Part shown: positions 1 to 7,807 of the stretch, in pieces | Numbering within the stretch: position 1 is the first letter of the stretch | How the letters are laid out: each line of letters begins with the position of its first letter | Source of the DNA: JAUVXJ01 sp964433755 | GTDB taxonomy: Bacteria; Chloroflexota; Anaerolineae; UBA7937; B3-Chlor | Direction: 5' to 3' | Length of the DNA: 64,000 nt | Assembly: GCA_964433755.1 (NCBI GenBank) | Contig: CAYSSR010000003.1 | Location: 310,001 to 374,000 of the forward strand | The notes under the pieces: generated by a model | Seen by the model: the letters and a program-made list of their open reading frames with translations, nothing else | What the model was told of the DNA's origin: nothing | The model's database searches: none | Program-made: the position numbers and the translations under genes

Positions 1-1
1 C

Positions 2-901
2 GCCACTATCACCACCACCACAGAAGGAACGTGGAAGAAGCAATTCCTCGAGGGTGACGAATGGGCAGACAGACACGGCGCCCACTCGCTTTCGGTGAGG
101 GAATACACAGAGAGGGGCTGGTTCTGCCCGTCGCAGTCGACCTATAGCCTTGGCGACCGCGTGTGGTATGACACCGATCAGGACGGCGTACAGGACACCG
201 GGGAGCCCGGTGTGCAAGGCATCGTGGTTCATCTCCACAACGTAGCTTCCGTCAGCAGCACTATCGCCTACACCGCGACTACCGGCCTGGACGGCGAGTA
301 CCTGTTCACCGATATGCTTGCCGGCACCTACGGCCTGCGCTTCCTGGACATACCGGACGGCTGGCAGATCAGCCCACAAGATCAGGGCAGCGACGACGCG
401 CTCGACTCCGATGCGGATCCGTCATCCGCTCGCATCACGAACATCGATCTGAAAGCGGATGATCTCGACGAGGACGTAGGGTTGTACGTCGATGGATACA
501 TTGGCGATCGGGTGTGGTGTGACTACGACGGCAACAGCGTCTATGACCCGGGTGAGGGCCTCGACAACATCACCATCTCCCTGTTCGAGGACTGCGACTG
601 CGACGGCCATGGAGAAGAGTTGCTGGCCTCCGTGGAGACGGGCAGCGAGGGCTACTATGCTCTCAAAGACCTGAACACAGGCCCTCCAGGAGCGACAGAT
701 GAGGTATGCTACGTGGTGGCGGTAGACACAGCAGACGAAGACCTGGGAACGTGCAGCCAGCCAATGGGCGCGGTGAGCCTTGGGACGACACTCACGGCCG
801 ATCAGTTCGAAGACGACACCATCGACTTCAGCTTTCTAGAACAGTCAGGGATGCCAGGGCCTTTCCGGATGTATTGCCCACTGGCAACCGCCGTGCCCTG
901 A
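2..901 (+). CDS. SdrD B-like domain secreted protein, C-terminal part (5' end outside window)
   Basis: The reading frame is open to the first base of the window, so the start codon lies upstream; a GTG at 95 is internal to the frame and is probably not the start. Two SdrD B-like (Cna-B type) repeats are visible, each opening with a GDRVW[YC]D motif (about residues 48 and 163 of the visible part), followed by the Asp/Gly-rich turns and the GEYLF or GYYAL strands typical of this fold. The family forms stalk domains in surface adhesins and is often calcium-stabilised. No PEP-CTERM motif or membrane anchor follows; the protein ends in a short tail with MYCPLATAVP. It fits the surface-protein theme of the next 28 kb. 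Function beyond a structural role cannot be told. Confidence 0.8.
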   Translation, partial: ATITTTTEGTWKKQFLEGDEWADRHGAHSLSVREYTERGWFCPSQSTYSLGDRVWYDTDQDGVQDTGEPGVQGIVVHLHNVASVSSTIAYTATTGLDGEYLFTDMLAGTYGLRFLDIPDGWQISPQDQGSDDALDSDADPSSARITNIDLKADDLDEDVGLYVDGYIGDRVWCDYDGNSVYDPGEGLDNITISLFEDCDCDGHGEELLASVETGSEGYYALKDLNTGPPGATDEVCYVVAVDTADEDLGTCSQPMGAVSLGTTLTADQFEDDTIDFSFLEQSGMPGPFRMYCPLATAVP

Positions 902-1485
902 GGCCAGCCCCTACGTGCGCTCTGTTGGGGTCGGCCTGGCAGGCGCACAGCGCCAGTGGAGCCCGATCGAATCTCCGCTGGACAGGCCATCCGAGGCCCT
1001 TAGCAGAGTCTCGACATCGCCTTCGTGACCGTTTGATCCGAACCGGCTAGGATGGCGTCAAACCGGAGTAGACAAGGATGAGCAGGTGAAGATGCTGCGA
1101 GAACCACTCCTAGCGATTTGCATGGTAGCCCGCCAGCACAGTCACCGATACACTGGAGGGCACTCGGATCGAGCGGCTGCTGCCGAGGTCACAGTTCGCG
1201 ACAGATCCCGTCGATGCTCCATCGAGCACACAGCGTCGTATTCTGCCCGCCGTCTCCTTGGTACGCGGTCGGCGACCTGGAGTCCGCTGGGGCGACACGG
1301 TGCCATTTTCAGGAGGGCAGACGCGGAGGACCTACAGCTCCCCCGTTCTGTTGCCCCCTGGTGATCAACCGGTGAGGCCCTAGCCTGGCACGGAGGTGCG
1401 ATTCCCCGATGACGGGCACGTCTCAGACGGACCCCTCACGACTGTGCGCTTCCGGAGGGGTGAGCAGGAGGTACAGAGGCAGGCA
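902..1485. other. Intergenic, no convincing gene
   Basis: About 580 bases with only short, low-quality open frames on both strands and none with a recognisable domain. No clear promoter, tRNA or terminator hairpin was found. The last 20 bases contain AGGAGG (1467-1472) upstream of the next gene. Confidence 0.5.
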
Positions 1486-1872
1486 ATGATCAGAGTATTA
1501 GTCATCCATCCCGACAGTGAGGTCGCGGCCACCGTCGCCAGCGCTCTGGCGGACGAGAAGATGATGCCCAGCGTGGTCTGCGGCCGGGAGGAGGCGCTGA
1601 GCCAGCTCGACAACGATCCTCCCGACGCCGTGATCCTGGCCGCAGTCCCCTGCAATGGCTGGAGCGAGGATCTGTGCAGGGCCGTGTGCCACCGGACCCT
1701 CGTCCCTCTCCTCGTAGTCGCGGCGCAAGAGGACAACCACCTGGTGCAACGACTACTGGCTGCCGGGGCTGACGCTCATGTCCTGGAGCCTTTCGCTCCT
1801 GAGGTGCTCGTCGCCCAGCTTTGGGCTCTGTTGCGTCGCGTGGGACTCGTCAGCGGTGCTTGCACCGTCTAG
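1486..1872 (+). CDS. Receiver-like protein with degenerate phosphorylation site
   Basis: A 128-residue protein with the layout of a CheY-type receiver domain and nothing else: IRVLVIHPDSE as strand 1, PDAVILAAVP as strand 3, and GADAHVLEPF as the strand 5/helix 5 turn. In working receivers strand 1 ends in an acidic pair, strand 3 ends in the phosphorylated Asp, and the last turn holds a conserved Lys before Pro. Here these are HP, Ala and Glu, so phosphotransfer is not expected. The frame extends upstream to 1396, but ATG 1486 gives the exact family N terminus and has AGGAGG 13 bases upstream (a rather long spacing). It is probably a stand-alone pseudo-receiver working by protein contact. 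It lies before a multi-HTH DNA-binding protein on the same strand, a possible partner, though that gene has its own promoter. Confidence 0.75.
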   Translation: MIRVLVIHPDSEVAATVASALADEKMMPSVVCGREEALSQLDNDPPDAVILAAVPCNGWSEDLCRAVCHRTLVPLLVVAAQEDNHLVQRLLAAGADAHVLEPFAPEVLVAQLWALLRRVGLVSGACTV

Positions 1873-2037
1873 CCGGACCGCCTGCTCACGCCGTCTCCCA
1901 CACCTCCGAGACCGACGGCCTCTCCCGGGATTCGACGCTCTCAGGTCACCAACACCGGCGCCCACAGGATCCCCTCTCAGAGAGCCCGGTCTCTCCTCGA
2001 CTCCGTAGCGCGTACGGCACACAGGCACCCCGTGCGC

Positions 2038-2066
2038 TTGACATCGCAAGTAAGATTTGATAATAT
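2038..2066 (+). promoter_or_regulatory. Sigma-70-type promoter for the triple-HTH gene
   Basis: TTGACA at 2038-2043, a 17-base spacer, and TAATAT at 2061-2066 preceded by TGA. Predicted transcription start is near 2073, giving a leader of about 108 bases to ATG 2182. The -35 is perfect and the -10 matches at four of six positions. Confidence 0.65.
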
Positions 2067-2181
2067 AAGACCAGTAGTCTGTTGTCGCCAACATAGCAGA
2101 GGCCGCCTCAGTGCGGTGCTCTGCTGATTCATACCACAGAGCAGCGTGTGACCCACAGCGGAGACCTGAAAGGAGTCGGAC

Positions 2182-2820
2182 ATGGAGACCATCAACCAAG
2201 ACGCTTTGGACCGCGTGAAGGACAAAGACTTCTTGGACATCAACGAGGCCACGGCCATCTTCGAGTGCTCGCGATCAACCATTCACCGACTATGCCAGAA
2301 GGGGCTCGTGTATGCCTACAAGGAACCCATGGGTCCAGGCACCAAGATGAAGTGGGCCATCTCCAAGCAGGGTCTGCTGGACTACTACAACGCCCGCAAG
2401 GAAGGCGCAAAGCGGCGAGGGCTTCAGATGCGAGTGTGGCCACGGGACATCCCCAAGGAATGGCTCACCATGCGTGAAGCCGTGGACGCCACCGGTTGGG
2501 GAAAGGATGCCATCGGCCGCTGGTGCCGGGAGGGGCTGGTCAAGGCCGAGCGGCGCTCCAACTGCTGGTTCCTCGAGCCTACACAGCTCGTCACGTTCAC
2601 CAAGCGGGCACCGAGCGGCTGGGCTACCACCGCCGAGGCTCGCAGGATCACAGGATTGACGCGTGCCCGCCTGTCGAAGCTCGCTCTCGAAGGTAAATTG
2701 GTGGCACGCAAGGCAGCAGGCCGTTGGCACTTCAAGAGAGATTCTCTCGACGAGCACATGCGGCGGCGCGAAAAGTACATGCCCAAGGACTACCGTCGCC
2801 AGGATGTCTTCCCCGTGTAG
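2182..2820 (+). CDS. DNA-binding protein with three MerR/excisionase-type HTH domains
   Basis: 212 residues made almost entirely of three tandem HTH_17-like (MerR/Xis-type) modules: about residues 16-75 (DFLDINEATAIFECSRSTIH), 93-140 (WLTMREAVDATGWGKDAIGR) and 146-195 (WATTAEARRITGLTRARLSK). Each has the pattern of an Ala-rich first helix, a recognition helix, a GLV or GKL turn and a wing. Usually one such module is present in excisionases and phage regulators; three in a row with no effector domain suggest binding to a long or repeated DNA site. The C terminus is basic. ATG 2182 has AAGGAG seven bases upstream. It precedes the PEP-CTERM gene cluster, so a regulator of that cluster is possible, but no direct evidence of targets is visible. 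Confidence 0.8.
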   Translation: METINQDALDRVKDKDFLDINEATAIFECSRSTIHRLCQKGLVYAYKEPMGPGTKMKWAISKQGLLDYYNARKEGAKRRGLQMRVWPRDIPKEWLTMREAVDATGWGKDAIGRWCREGLVKAERRSNCWFLEPTQLVTFTKRAPSGWATTAEARRITGLTRARLSKLALEGKLVARKAAGRWHFKRDSLDEHMRRREKYMPKDYRRQDVFPV

Positions 2821-3173
2821 CGGCATGCGAGCCCCAGCCCGGGTGGCGTAAGGCCGTAGAACCAGACTGCCACCCAACCCCAACACATCCTCTGCCCGGG
2901 TCGCCGTCACCGGACGTTGAGCCTGGGCTCACCTACAGACTCCCCCTCACGCCCGGCAGCTCTCCTTGAAGGTACGCAGTCCAGGGTCTTCGCGGTCCTA
3001 GACGAAGGTCCTTGTCCCCTCTGTCAGGAGTGCACCATCTTCGATTCTGGCCAAGGGACGTCGCGAGATCGGCAGCGCGGACCACACACGCCAGGCGCGC
3101 CCGTAGCGGAGGTACGTGATCAACGGCGGGTATCGGCTTGCTGGTCTTCCCCTAAACCCTGGGGCTTTCCATC
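2821..3173. other. Intergenic, no gene seen
   Basis: About 350 bases with no plausible coding region. It ends at the strong promoter at 3174. Confidence 0.5.
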
Positions 3174-3202
3174 TTGACACACGCGTCGGAATATGCTATA
3201 AT
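3174..3202 (+). promoter_or_regulatory. Perfect sigma-70 consensus promoter of the PEP-CTERM cluster
   Basis: TTGACA (3174-3179), 17-base spacer ending in TGC, TATAAT (3197-3202). All twelve hexamer bases match consensus and an extended -10 is present. Transcription should start near 3209, about 54 bases before the first PEP-CTERM gene. The next three genes have no comparable promoter, so one polycistronic message up to the hairpin at 7730 is likely. Confidence 0.85.
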
Positions 3203-3262
3203 GTTTGAGACAGCTTGTGGCGATACCGCTCATAGCGCGAAAGCAGAGGAGGTTCAACGGCG

Positions 3263-4282
3263 ATGTTCGAGAAAAGGCTGCTGAGAGGACTGCTAGTAGC
3301 GATGGCGCTCGCCCTGGTGGCGCTGTCACTACCGATGCTCACCCTGGCGGACGAGGACAAGCCACCCGATGGACCTGACGTGAGTGCGGTCGGGCACAGG
3401 ACTATCGCTGGAAACCCCCTCACCATCTACGTAGCCTCTGACACCAGTATCCAGGTGTCCTACGCAGGGAAACCCGACGGGCAGGTCTACCCACCCGGCT
3501 ACGACGAGGCGGACAGCGGCGGCTTCATGTGGTGGGGACCGCCAGGAGTTCCTGCCGGGGTCTTTGGGCCCTATTGGGCCGGTCACGACCTGTCCTCCGG
3601 AAACCCCGTTTCCCCTTGGTTGCCTATCGGACAGAGTGCCGTCAGCGGGAGCGGCACCTCTGCCGATCCCTGGCAGGTGACCACCTACGTCAACACAGGG
3701 ATGGGTGTGGAGGTAACACAGTGGATCCGATACGTTGACGGTGATAGCTGCTTCAGAGTACTGTACACGGTCAACAACGTGCAGGGCCCAGGGACCGACA
3801 GCTTCACCTTCTTCCACGGTGCAGACCTCCATCCGGATGATAGCAACAACGGATTCGGGTTCCACGATTCCGCCACAGACGCGGTAGGAGCCTGGAATCA
3901 AGACGGAAGCTTCCTGGAGTTCCTGGTGCCAGTCACGACAGATCTGGGATTCAAGATGCCGCCTGCCGACCACTACCAGGAGGCGGCTTATCAGACAATC
4001 TGGAACAACATCGGAACCGGTCCAATGAGCCCGGGGCCAGGTTTCAACGATACCATACGGACCGACTGGCACAACACCGGAGCTGGCTTGCAGTGGGACT
4101 TGGCCTTCCCCGGGGTCGACCCGCCGTACAACTTCATAGAGTTCGTCTTCGATTGGTGCTTCTTGGAGGAAGAGGAACCGCCGCCAGAGGACTTCGTGCC
4201 CGAGCCCGCGAGTGTTCTGCTCCTCGCCAGCGGGCTCGTGGGTCTGGCCGGATACGCCGGCCTCCGCAAGTGGAGAAGATGA
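3263..4282 (+). CDS. PEP-CTERM sorting domain protein 1
   Basis: A 339-residue exported protein. The N terminus is a signal peptide (MFEKRLLRGLLVAMALALVA, cleavage after LTLA). The C-terminal 28 residues are a textbook PEP-CTERM signal: FVPEPASVLLLASG, a short hydrophobic helix, then a basic KWRR end. Such tails are recognised by exosortase, which cleaves them at the outer membrane or cell surface in known systems. The body (about residues 30-300) is rich in Gly, Pro and aromatic residues with repeated WWGPPG and FDWCF-like strands and looks like a secreted beta-sandwich; I do not recognise a family. It differs in sequence from the next three proteins except at both ends. It is the first gene after the promoter at 3174. 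ATG 3263 follows GAGGTTC. Confidence 0.85.
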   Translation: MFEKRLLRGLLVAMALALVALSLPMLTLADEDKPPDGPDVSAVGHRTIAGNPLTIYVASDTSIQVSYAGKPDGQVYPPGYDEADSGGFMWWGPPGVPAGVFGPYWAGHDLSSGNPVSPWLPIGQSAVSGSGTSADPWQVTTYVNTGMGVEVTQWIRYVDGDSCFRVLYTVNNVQGPGTDSFTFFHGADLHPDDSNNGFGFHDSATDAVGAWNQDGSFLEFLVPVTTDLGFKMPPADHYQEAAYQTIWNNIGTGPMSPGPGFNDTIRTDWHNTGAGLQWDLAFPGVDPPYNFIEFVFDWCFLEEEEPPPEDFVPEPASVLLLASGLVGLAGYAGLRKWRR

Positions 4283-4353
4283 TCGCGCGATGCTGCTGGC
4301 CCCATATACCCCAGCAGTGGCGTGGTCACAGGTACTAAGGAGGACGAAGACAG

Positions 4354-5400
4354 ATGGTTGAGAGGCACATCTTGAGAGGCGTGATGTTAGCCACGGCGCT
4401 GTCCCTGTCGGTGGCGCTCCTGCTGCCCATGCTAGCCCTGGCGGAGAAGGATCCACCCGTCGATATACTTGGCGCGGAATGGCACGATGCTTCCAGGCTC
4501 GACCTAGTAATCGACGACAACGGTGGACGGGACAGCGACGGCCTTGAGGCTTATTGGCCATGTCCGGGCGACTGTCTCAACCACACAGCCACCGCTTGCC
4601 TGCTCGCAGGGAACGGGGAAGACGCCCTGGCGGACGGCTGCTGGGACGGCGACTGGGAGACCACCGCCGGAGGGGCGGTGACGATCACAGAGCCAGGAGT
4701 CCTCTCCGACGAGGACGGCTACGCGCAGTACGAGGACACCGGAGAGGGTGGTGAGGAGGCAACCGCAGCACAGCAACACTTGCTGGGGCTGCGGGTCACT
4801 CAGCACAGTTGTGCCTGGGAGGGGACCGACTTCGTCCTGGTATCCTACGTCTTCCGTAACGTCAGCGGGCACCGGCTGAGCGGACTATACGCAGGCCACT
4901 ATTCAGATCTGGACGTGGCTAACACCGCGGGTAGAGATATCACCAACTACTATGCGCCCGAAAGCCTGGCCTACAACTGCGACCGGGACGAACCCTACTG
5001 CCTGGGCCTTCGCTATTTCACCGAGGGAATCAGTTCCTACAACAGTATGCAGTTCTCCTGGTTGAGCGACGCGGAAGTTTACCCCCTACTCAGCAACGGG
5101 CAGATTGACTCCAAGTACCCACCGGCAGGCTCCACCGACGTCCAATTCATCATGGGTGTGGGGCCCTTCAACCTCGCGCGGGGTGAGGAGTTCGTGCTGG
5201 GGACCGCCTGGGTAGCCGGTGACAGCGCCGACGAGCTGGAGGCCAACGCCCGCCAGGCTCTCGCCGCCTGGCAAGCGAGCAATGGGTGTGGCACCGTCGA
5301 GACGGCAGAGTTCGTGCCCGAGCCTGGGAGCATTCTGCTCCTCGCCAGCGGCTTCGCGGGTCTGGCGGGATACGCCGGCCTCCGCAAGTGGAGAAGATGA
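4354..5400 (+). CDS. PEP-CTERM protein 2 (paralogue A of three)
   Basis: 348 residues: signal peptide (to about residue 29, ending LALA), a Cys-containing extracellular body, and a PEP-CTERM tail VPEPGSILLLASG ending KWRR. The body includes SYVFRNVSGHRLSGLYAGHY, a motif found in all three paralogues, and several paired Cys (CPGDC, CDRDEPYC) that suggest disulfides. The family function is unknown to me. ATG 4354 has AAGGAGG ten bases upstream (AAGGAGGACGAAGACAG). It lies 71 bases after protein 1 on the same strand. Its middle segment is identical in DNA to paralogue B over 317 bases, see the repeat entries. Confidence 0.85.
   Translation: MVERHILRGVMLATALSLSVALLLPMLALAEKDPPVDILGAEWHDASRLDLVIDDNGGRDSDGLEAYWPCPGDCLNHTATACLLAGNGEDALADGCWDGDWETTAGGAVTITEPGVLSDEDGYAQYEDTGEGGEEATAAQQHLLGLRVTQHSCAWEGTDFVLVSYVFRNVSGHRLSGLYAGHYSDLDVANTAGRDITNYYAPESLAYNCDRDEPYCLGLRYFTEGISSYNSMQFSWLSDAEVYPLLSNGQIDSKYPPAGSTDVQFIMGVGPFNLARGEEFVLGTAWVAGDSADELEANARQALAAWQASNGCGTVETAEFVPEPGSILLLASGFAGLAGYAGLRKWRR
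4782..5098 (+). repeat. 317-base exact repeat, copy in paralogue A
   Basis: Identical base for base to 5927-6243 (offset 1145). Outside this tract the two genes differ at roughly one base in ten. Such a sharply bounded identical block in diverged copies indicates recent gene conversion or unequal crossing-over. Confidence 0.9.
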
Positions 5401-5501
5401 TCGCGCCACGCGAGTGGCCACGTATCTCTCAACGACGGTCCATACAGTCCAGCAACAGCTCATCAGCGCGGTGAACACAGGTACAGGGTAGACGAAGGAA
5501 G

Positions 5502-6557
5502 ATGTTTGAGAGGCACTTCCTGAGAGGCGCGATGTTGGCCACGGGACTGGCCCTGCTGGTGGCGCTGCTGCTTCCGATGCTAGCCCGGGCCGAAAAGGAT
5601 CCGCCTGTCGACATACTTGGTGGGGGATGGCACGATGCCTCCAGGCTGCACCTGCTAATCGACGACAACGGTGGATGGGAGGGCACCCTCATCTCTATGT
5701 GGCCATGTCCGGGCGTCTCCTGTGTCGACCACACAGACGTCGCTTGCCTGCTCGCAGGGAACGGGGAAGACGCCCTGGCAGATGGCTGCATCGACGCCGA
5801 CTGGGACGCCACCGCCGGAGGGGTACTGACGATCACGGAGCCAGGAGTCCTCTCCGATGAGGACGGCTACGCGCAGTATGAGGACACAGGATATACCAGG
5901 GAGGAGGTGGCAGGGCAGCAGCACTCGCTGGGGCTGCGGGTCACTCAGCACAGTTGTGCCTGGGAGGGGACCGACTTCGTCCTGGTATCCTACGTCTTCC
6001 GTAACGTCAGCGGGCACCGGCTGAGCGGACTATACGCAGGCCACTATTCAGATCTGGACGTGGCTAACACCGCGGGTAGAGATATCACCAACTACTATGC
6101 GCCCGAAAGCCTGGCCTACAACTGCGACCGGGACGAACCCTACTGCCTGGGCCTTCGCTATTTCACCGAGGGAATCAGTTCCTACAACAGTATGCAGTTC
6201 TCCTGGTTGAGCGACGCGGAAGTTTACCCCCTACTCAGCAACGACCAGATTGACTCCAGGTACCCGCCGACCGGCTCCGAAGACGTCCAATTCATCATGG
6301 GCGTGGGGCCCTTCGACCTCGCGCGGGGTGAGGAGTTCGTGCTGGGGACCGCCTGGGCAGCCGGCGACAGCGTGAGCGTTCTGAAGGCCAACGCCGACCA
6401 GGCCCTTGCCGCCTGGCAAGCGAGCAATGGGTGTGGCACCGTCGAGGAGGTCGAGGCAGCAGAAGAGTTCGTGCCCGAGCCCGGGAGTATTCTGCTCCTC
6501 GCCAGCGGCTTCTTGGGTCTGGCCGGATACGCCGGCCCCCGTAAGTGGAGAAGATGA
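5502..6557 (+). CDS. PEP-CTERM protein 3 (paralogue B of three)
   Basis: 351 residues with the same plan as its neighbours: signal peptide, Cys-bearing secreted body, and tail VPEPGSILLLASG ending KWRR. It is a DNA mosaic: the signal-peptide region is nearly identical to paralogue C, while the middle (5927-6243) is identical to paralogue A. A short insertion (EEVEAAEE) precedes the sorting signal. ATG 5502 follows a leader that repeats the one before the third copy (GTGAACACAGGTACA); here the ribosome site is weaker (AGGGTAGACGAAGGAAG) than in the other copies. Function unknown; cell-surface or extracellular location is expected if an exosortase exists in the genome. Confidence 0.85.
   Translation: MFERHFLRGAMLATGLALLVALLLPMLARAEKDPPVDILGGGWHDASRLHLLIDDNGGWEGTLISMWPCPGVSCVDHTDVACLLAGNGEDALADGCIDADWDATAGGVLTITEPGVLSDEDGYAQYEDTGYTREEVAGQQHSLGLRVTQHSCAWEGTDFVLVSYVFRNVSGHRLSGLYAGHYSDLDVANTAGRDITNYYAPESLAYNCDRDEPYCLGLRYFTEGISSYNSMQFSWLSDAEVYPLLSNDQIDSRYPPTGSEDVQFIMGVGPFDLARGEEFVLGTAWAAGDSVSVLKANADQALAAWQASNGCGTVEEVEAAEEFVPEPGSILLLASGFLGLAGYAGPRKWRR
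5927..6243 (+). repeat. 317-base exact repeat, copy in paralogue B
   Basis: Second copy of the identical tract found at 4782-5098. It starts at GCTGGGGCTGCGGG and ends just before the codon that differs (AAC-GGG in A, AAC-GAC in B). Confidence 0.9.
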
Positions 6558-6658
6558 CTGCCCAACACGGGTGGCCGCGCATCCCCCTGCAAAGGTGCAC
6601 AGAGTTCAAAGACAGCTCATCAGCACAGTGAACACAGGTACAAGGAGGACGAAAGCAC

Positions 6659-7699
6659 ATGGTTGAGAGGCACTTCCTGCGAGGCGCGATGTTGGCCACG
6701 GGACTGGCCCTGCTGGTGGCGCTGCTGCTGCCCATGCTAGCCCTGGCAGAAAAGGATCCGCCCGTCGATGCACTTGGCTGGGAATGGCACGATGCTGCCA
6801 GGCTCGACCTGGCAATCGACGACCAAGGTGGAGGTAACACTTACCTCTACACTCAGTGGCCATGTCCGGGTGACTGTGTCAACCACACATGTGGGGCTTG
6901 CCTGCTCGCAGGGAACGGTGAAGACGCCCTGGCCGACGGCTGCTGGGACCAGGAGTGGGAGACCACCGCCGGAGGGGAAGTGACGATCACCGAACCTGGA
7001 GTCTTCTCCGACGAGTACGGTTACGCGCAGTACGCGGACACAGGAGAGGGTGAGGTGGGCGCACAGCGACACTTGCTGGGGCTGCGGGTCACTCAACACA
7101 GTTGTGCCTGGGAGGGCACCGACTTCGTCCTCGTATCCTACGTCTTCCGTAACGTCAGCGGTTATCAGTTGACCGGACTATACGCAGGACACACCGCAGA
7201 CTTGGACGTGGCTGAAAGCGCCGGCAGAGACATTACCGACTACTATGCGCCCCAAAGCCTGGCCTACAACTGCGACCGCGACGAACCCTACTGCCTGGGC
7301 CTTCGCTATTTCACCGGGCAAGTCAGTTCCTACAACGGCTATCAGTGCTGCGTTTGGGGGAGCGACGCGGACGCGTTCTCCTTGCTCAGCAACGGCCAGA
7401 TTGACTCCAGGTACCCGCCGACCGGCAGCACCGACGTGCAATTCACCATGGGCGTGGGCCCCTTCGACCTCGCCGGCGGTGAGGAGTTCGTGCTGGGGAC
7501 CGCCTGGGTAGCCGGTGGGAGCGCGGGCGAACTGAAAGCCAACGCCGACCACGCCCTCGCCGCCTGGCAAGCGAGCAATGGGTGCGGCACCGTCGAACAG
7601 GTGGAAGAGTTCGTGCCCGAGCCAGGGAGCATTCTGCTCCTCGCCAGCGGCTTCATGGGTCTGGCCGGATACGCCGGCCTCCGGGCGCGGAGGAGATAG
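6659..7699 (+). CDS. PEP-CTERM protein 4 (paralogue C of three)
   Basis: 346 residues: signal peptide, secreted Cys-bearing body with NVSGYQLTGLYAGH, and PEP-CTERM tail VPEPGSILLLASG. The tail ends RARRR in place of KWRR. Over the tract where A and B are identical, C differs clearly (for instance TGQVSSYNGYQCCVWGSDAD), so it was not part of that conversion event. ATG 6659 has AAGGAGG upstream (AAGGAGGACGAAAGCAC). It is the last gene of the cluster and is followed by a strong hairpin at 7730. Confidence 0.85.
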   Translation: MVERHFLRGAMLATGLALLVALLLPMLALAEKDPPVDALGWEWHDAARLDLAIDDQGGGNTYLYTQWPCPGDCVNHTCGACLLAGNGEDALADGCWDQEWETTAGGEVTITEPGVFSDEYGYAQYADTGEGEVGAQRHLLGLRVTQHSCAWEGTDFVLVSYVFRNVSGYQLTGLYAGHTADLDVAESAGRDITDYYAPQSLAYNCDRDEPYCLGLRYFTGQVSSYNGYQCCVWGSDADAFSLLSNGQIDSRYPPTGSTDVQFTMGVGPFDLAGGEEFVLGTAWVAGGSAGELKANADHALAAWQASNGCGTVEQVEEFVPEPGSILLLASGFMGLAGYAGLRARRR

Positions 7700-7729
7700 A
7701 TTACCAGCTACGCAGAGGGCTGACAGACT

Positions 7730-7766
7730 CGCAGGCCCACGACGTGACGTGGGCCTGCGTCTTCTG
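7730..7766 (+). terminator. Intrinsic terminator after the PEP-CTERM cluster
   Basis: A perfect 12-base-pair stem (7730-7741 with 7748-7759), six-base loop and a TCTTCT tail. It lies 30 bases after the stop of protein 4 and before the convergent rel gene, so it may serve both strands. Confidence 0.8.
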
Positions 7767-7807
7767 AACTTCGGACTGTGCAGCACTCCGCGATGGCAGC
7801 GGCTGCC

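Noticed and set aside
3329..4561. A 410-codon minus-strand frame opposite the first two PEP-CTERM genes
   Set aside because: It spans two good plus-strand genes and their intergenic region, and has no protein family features.
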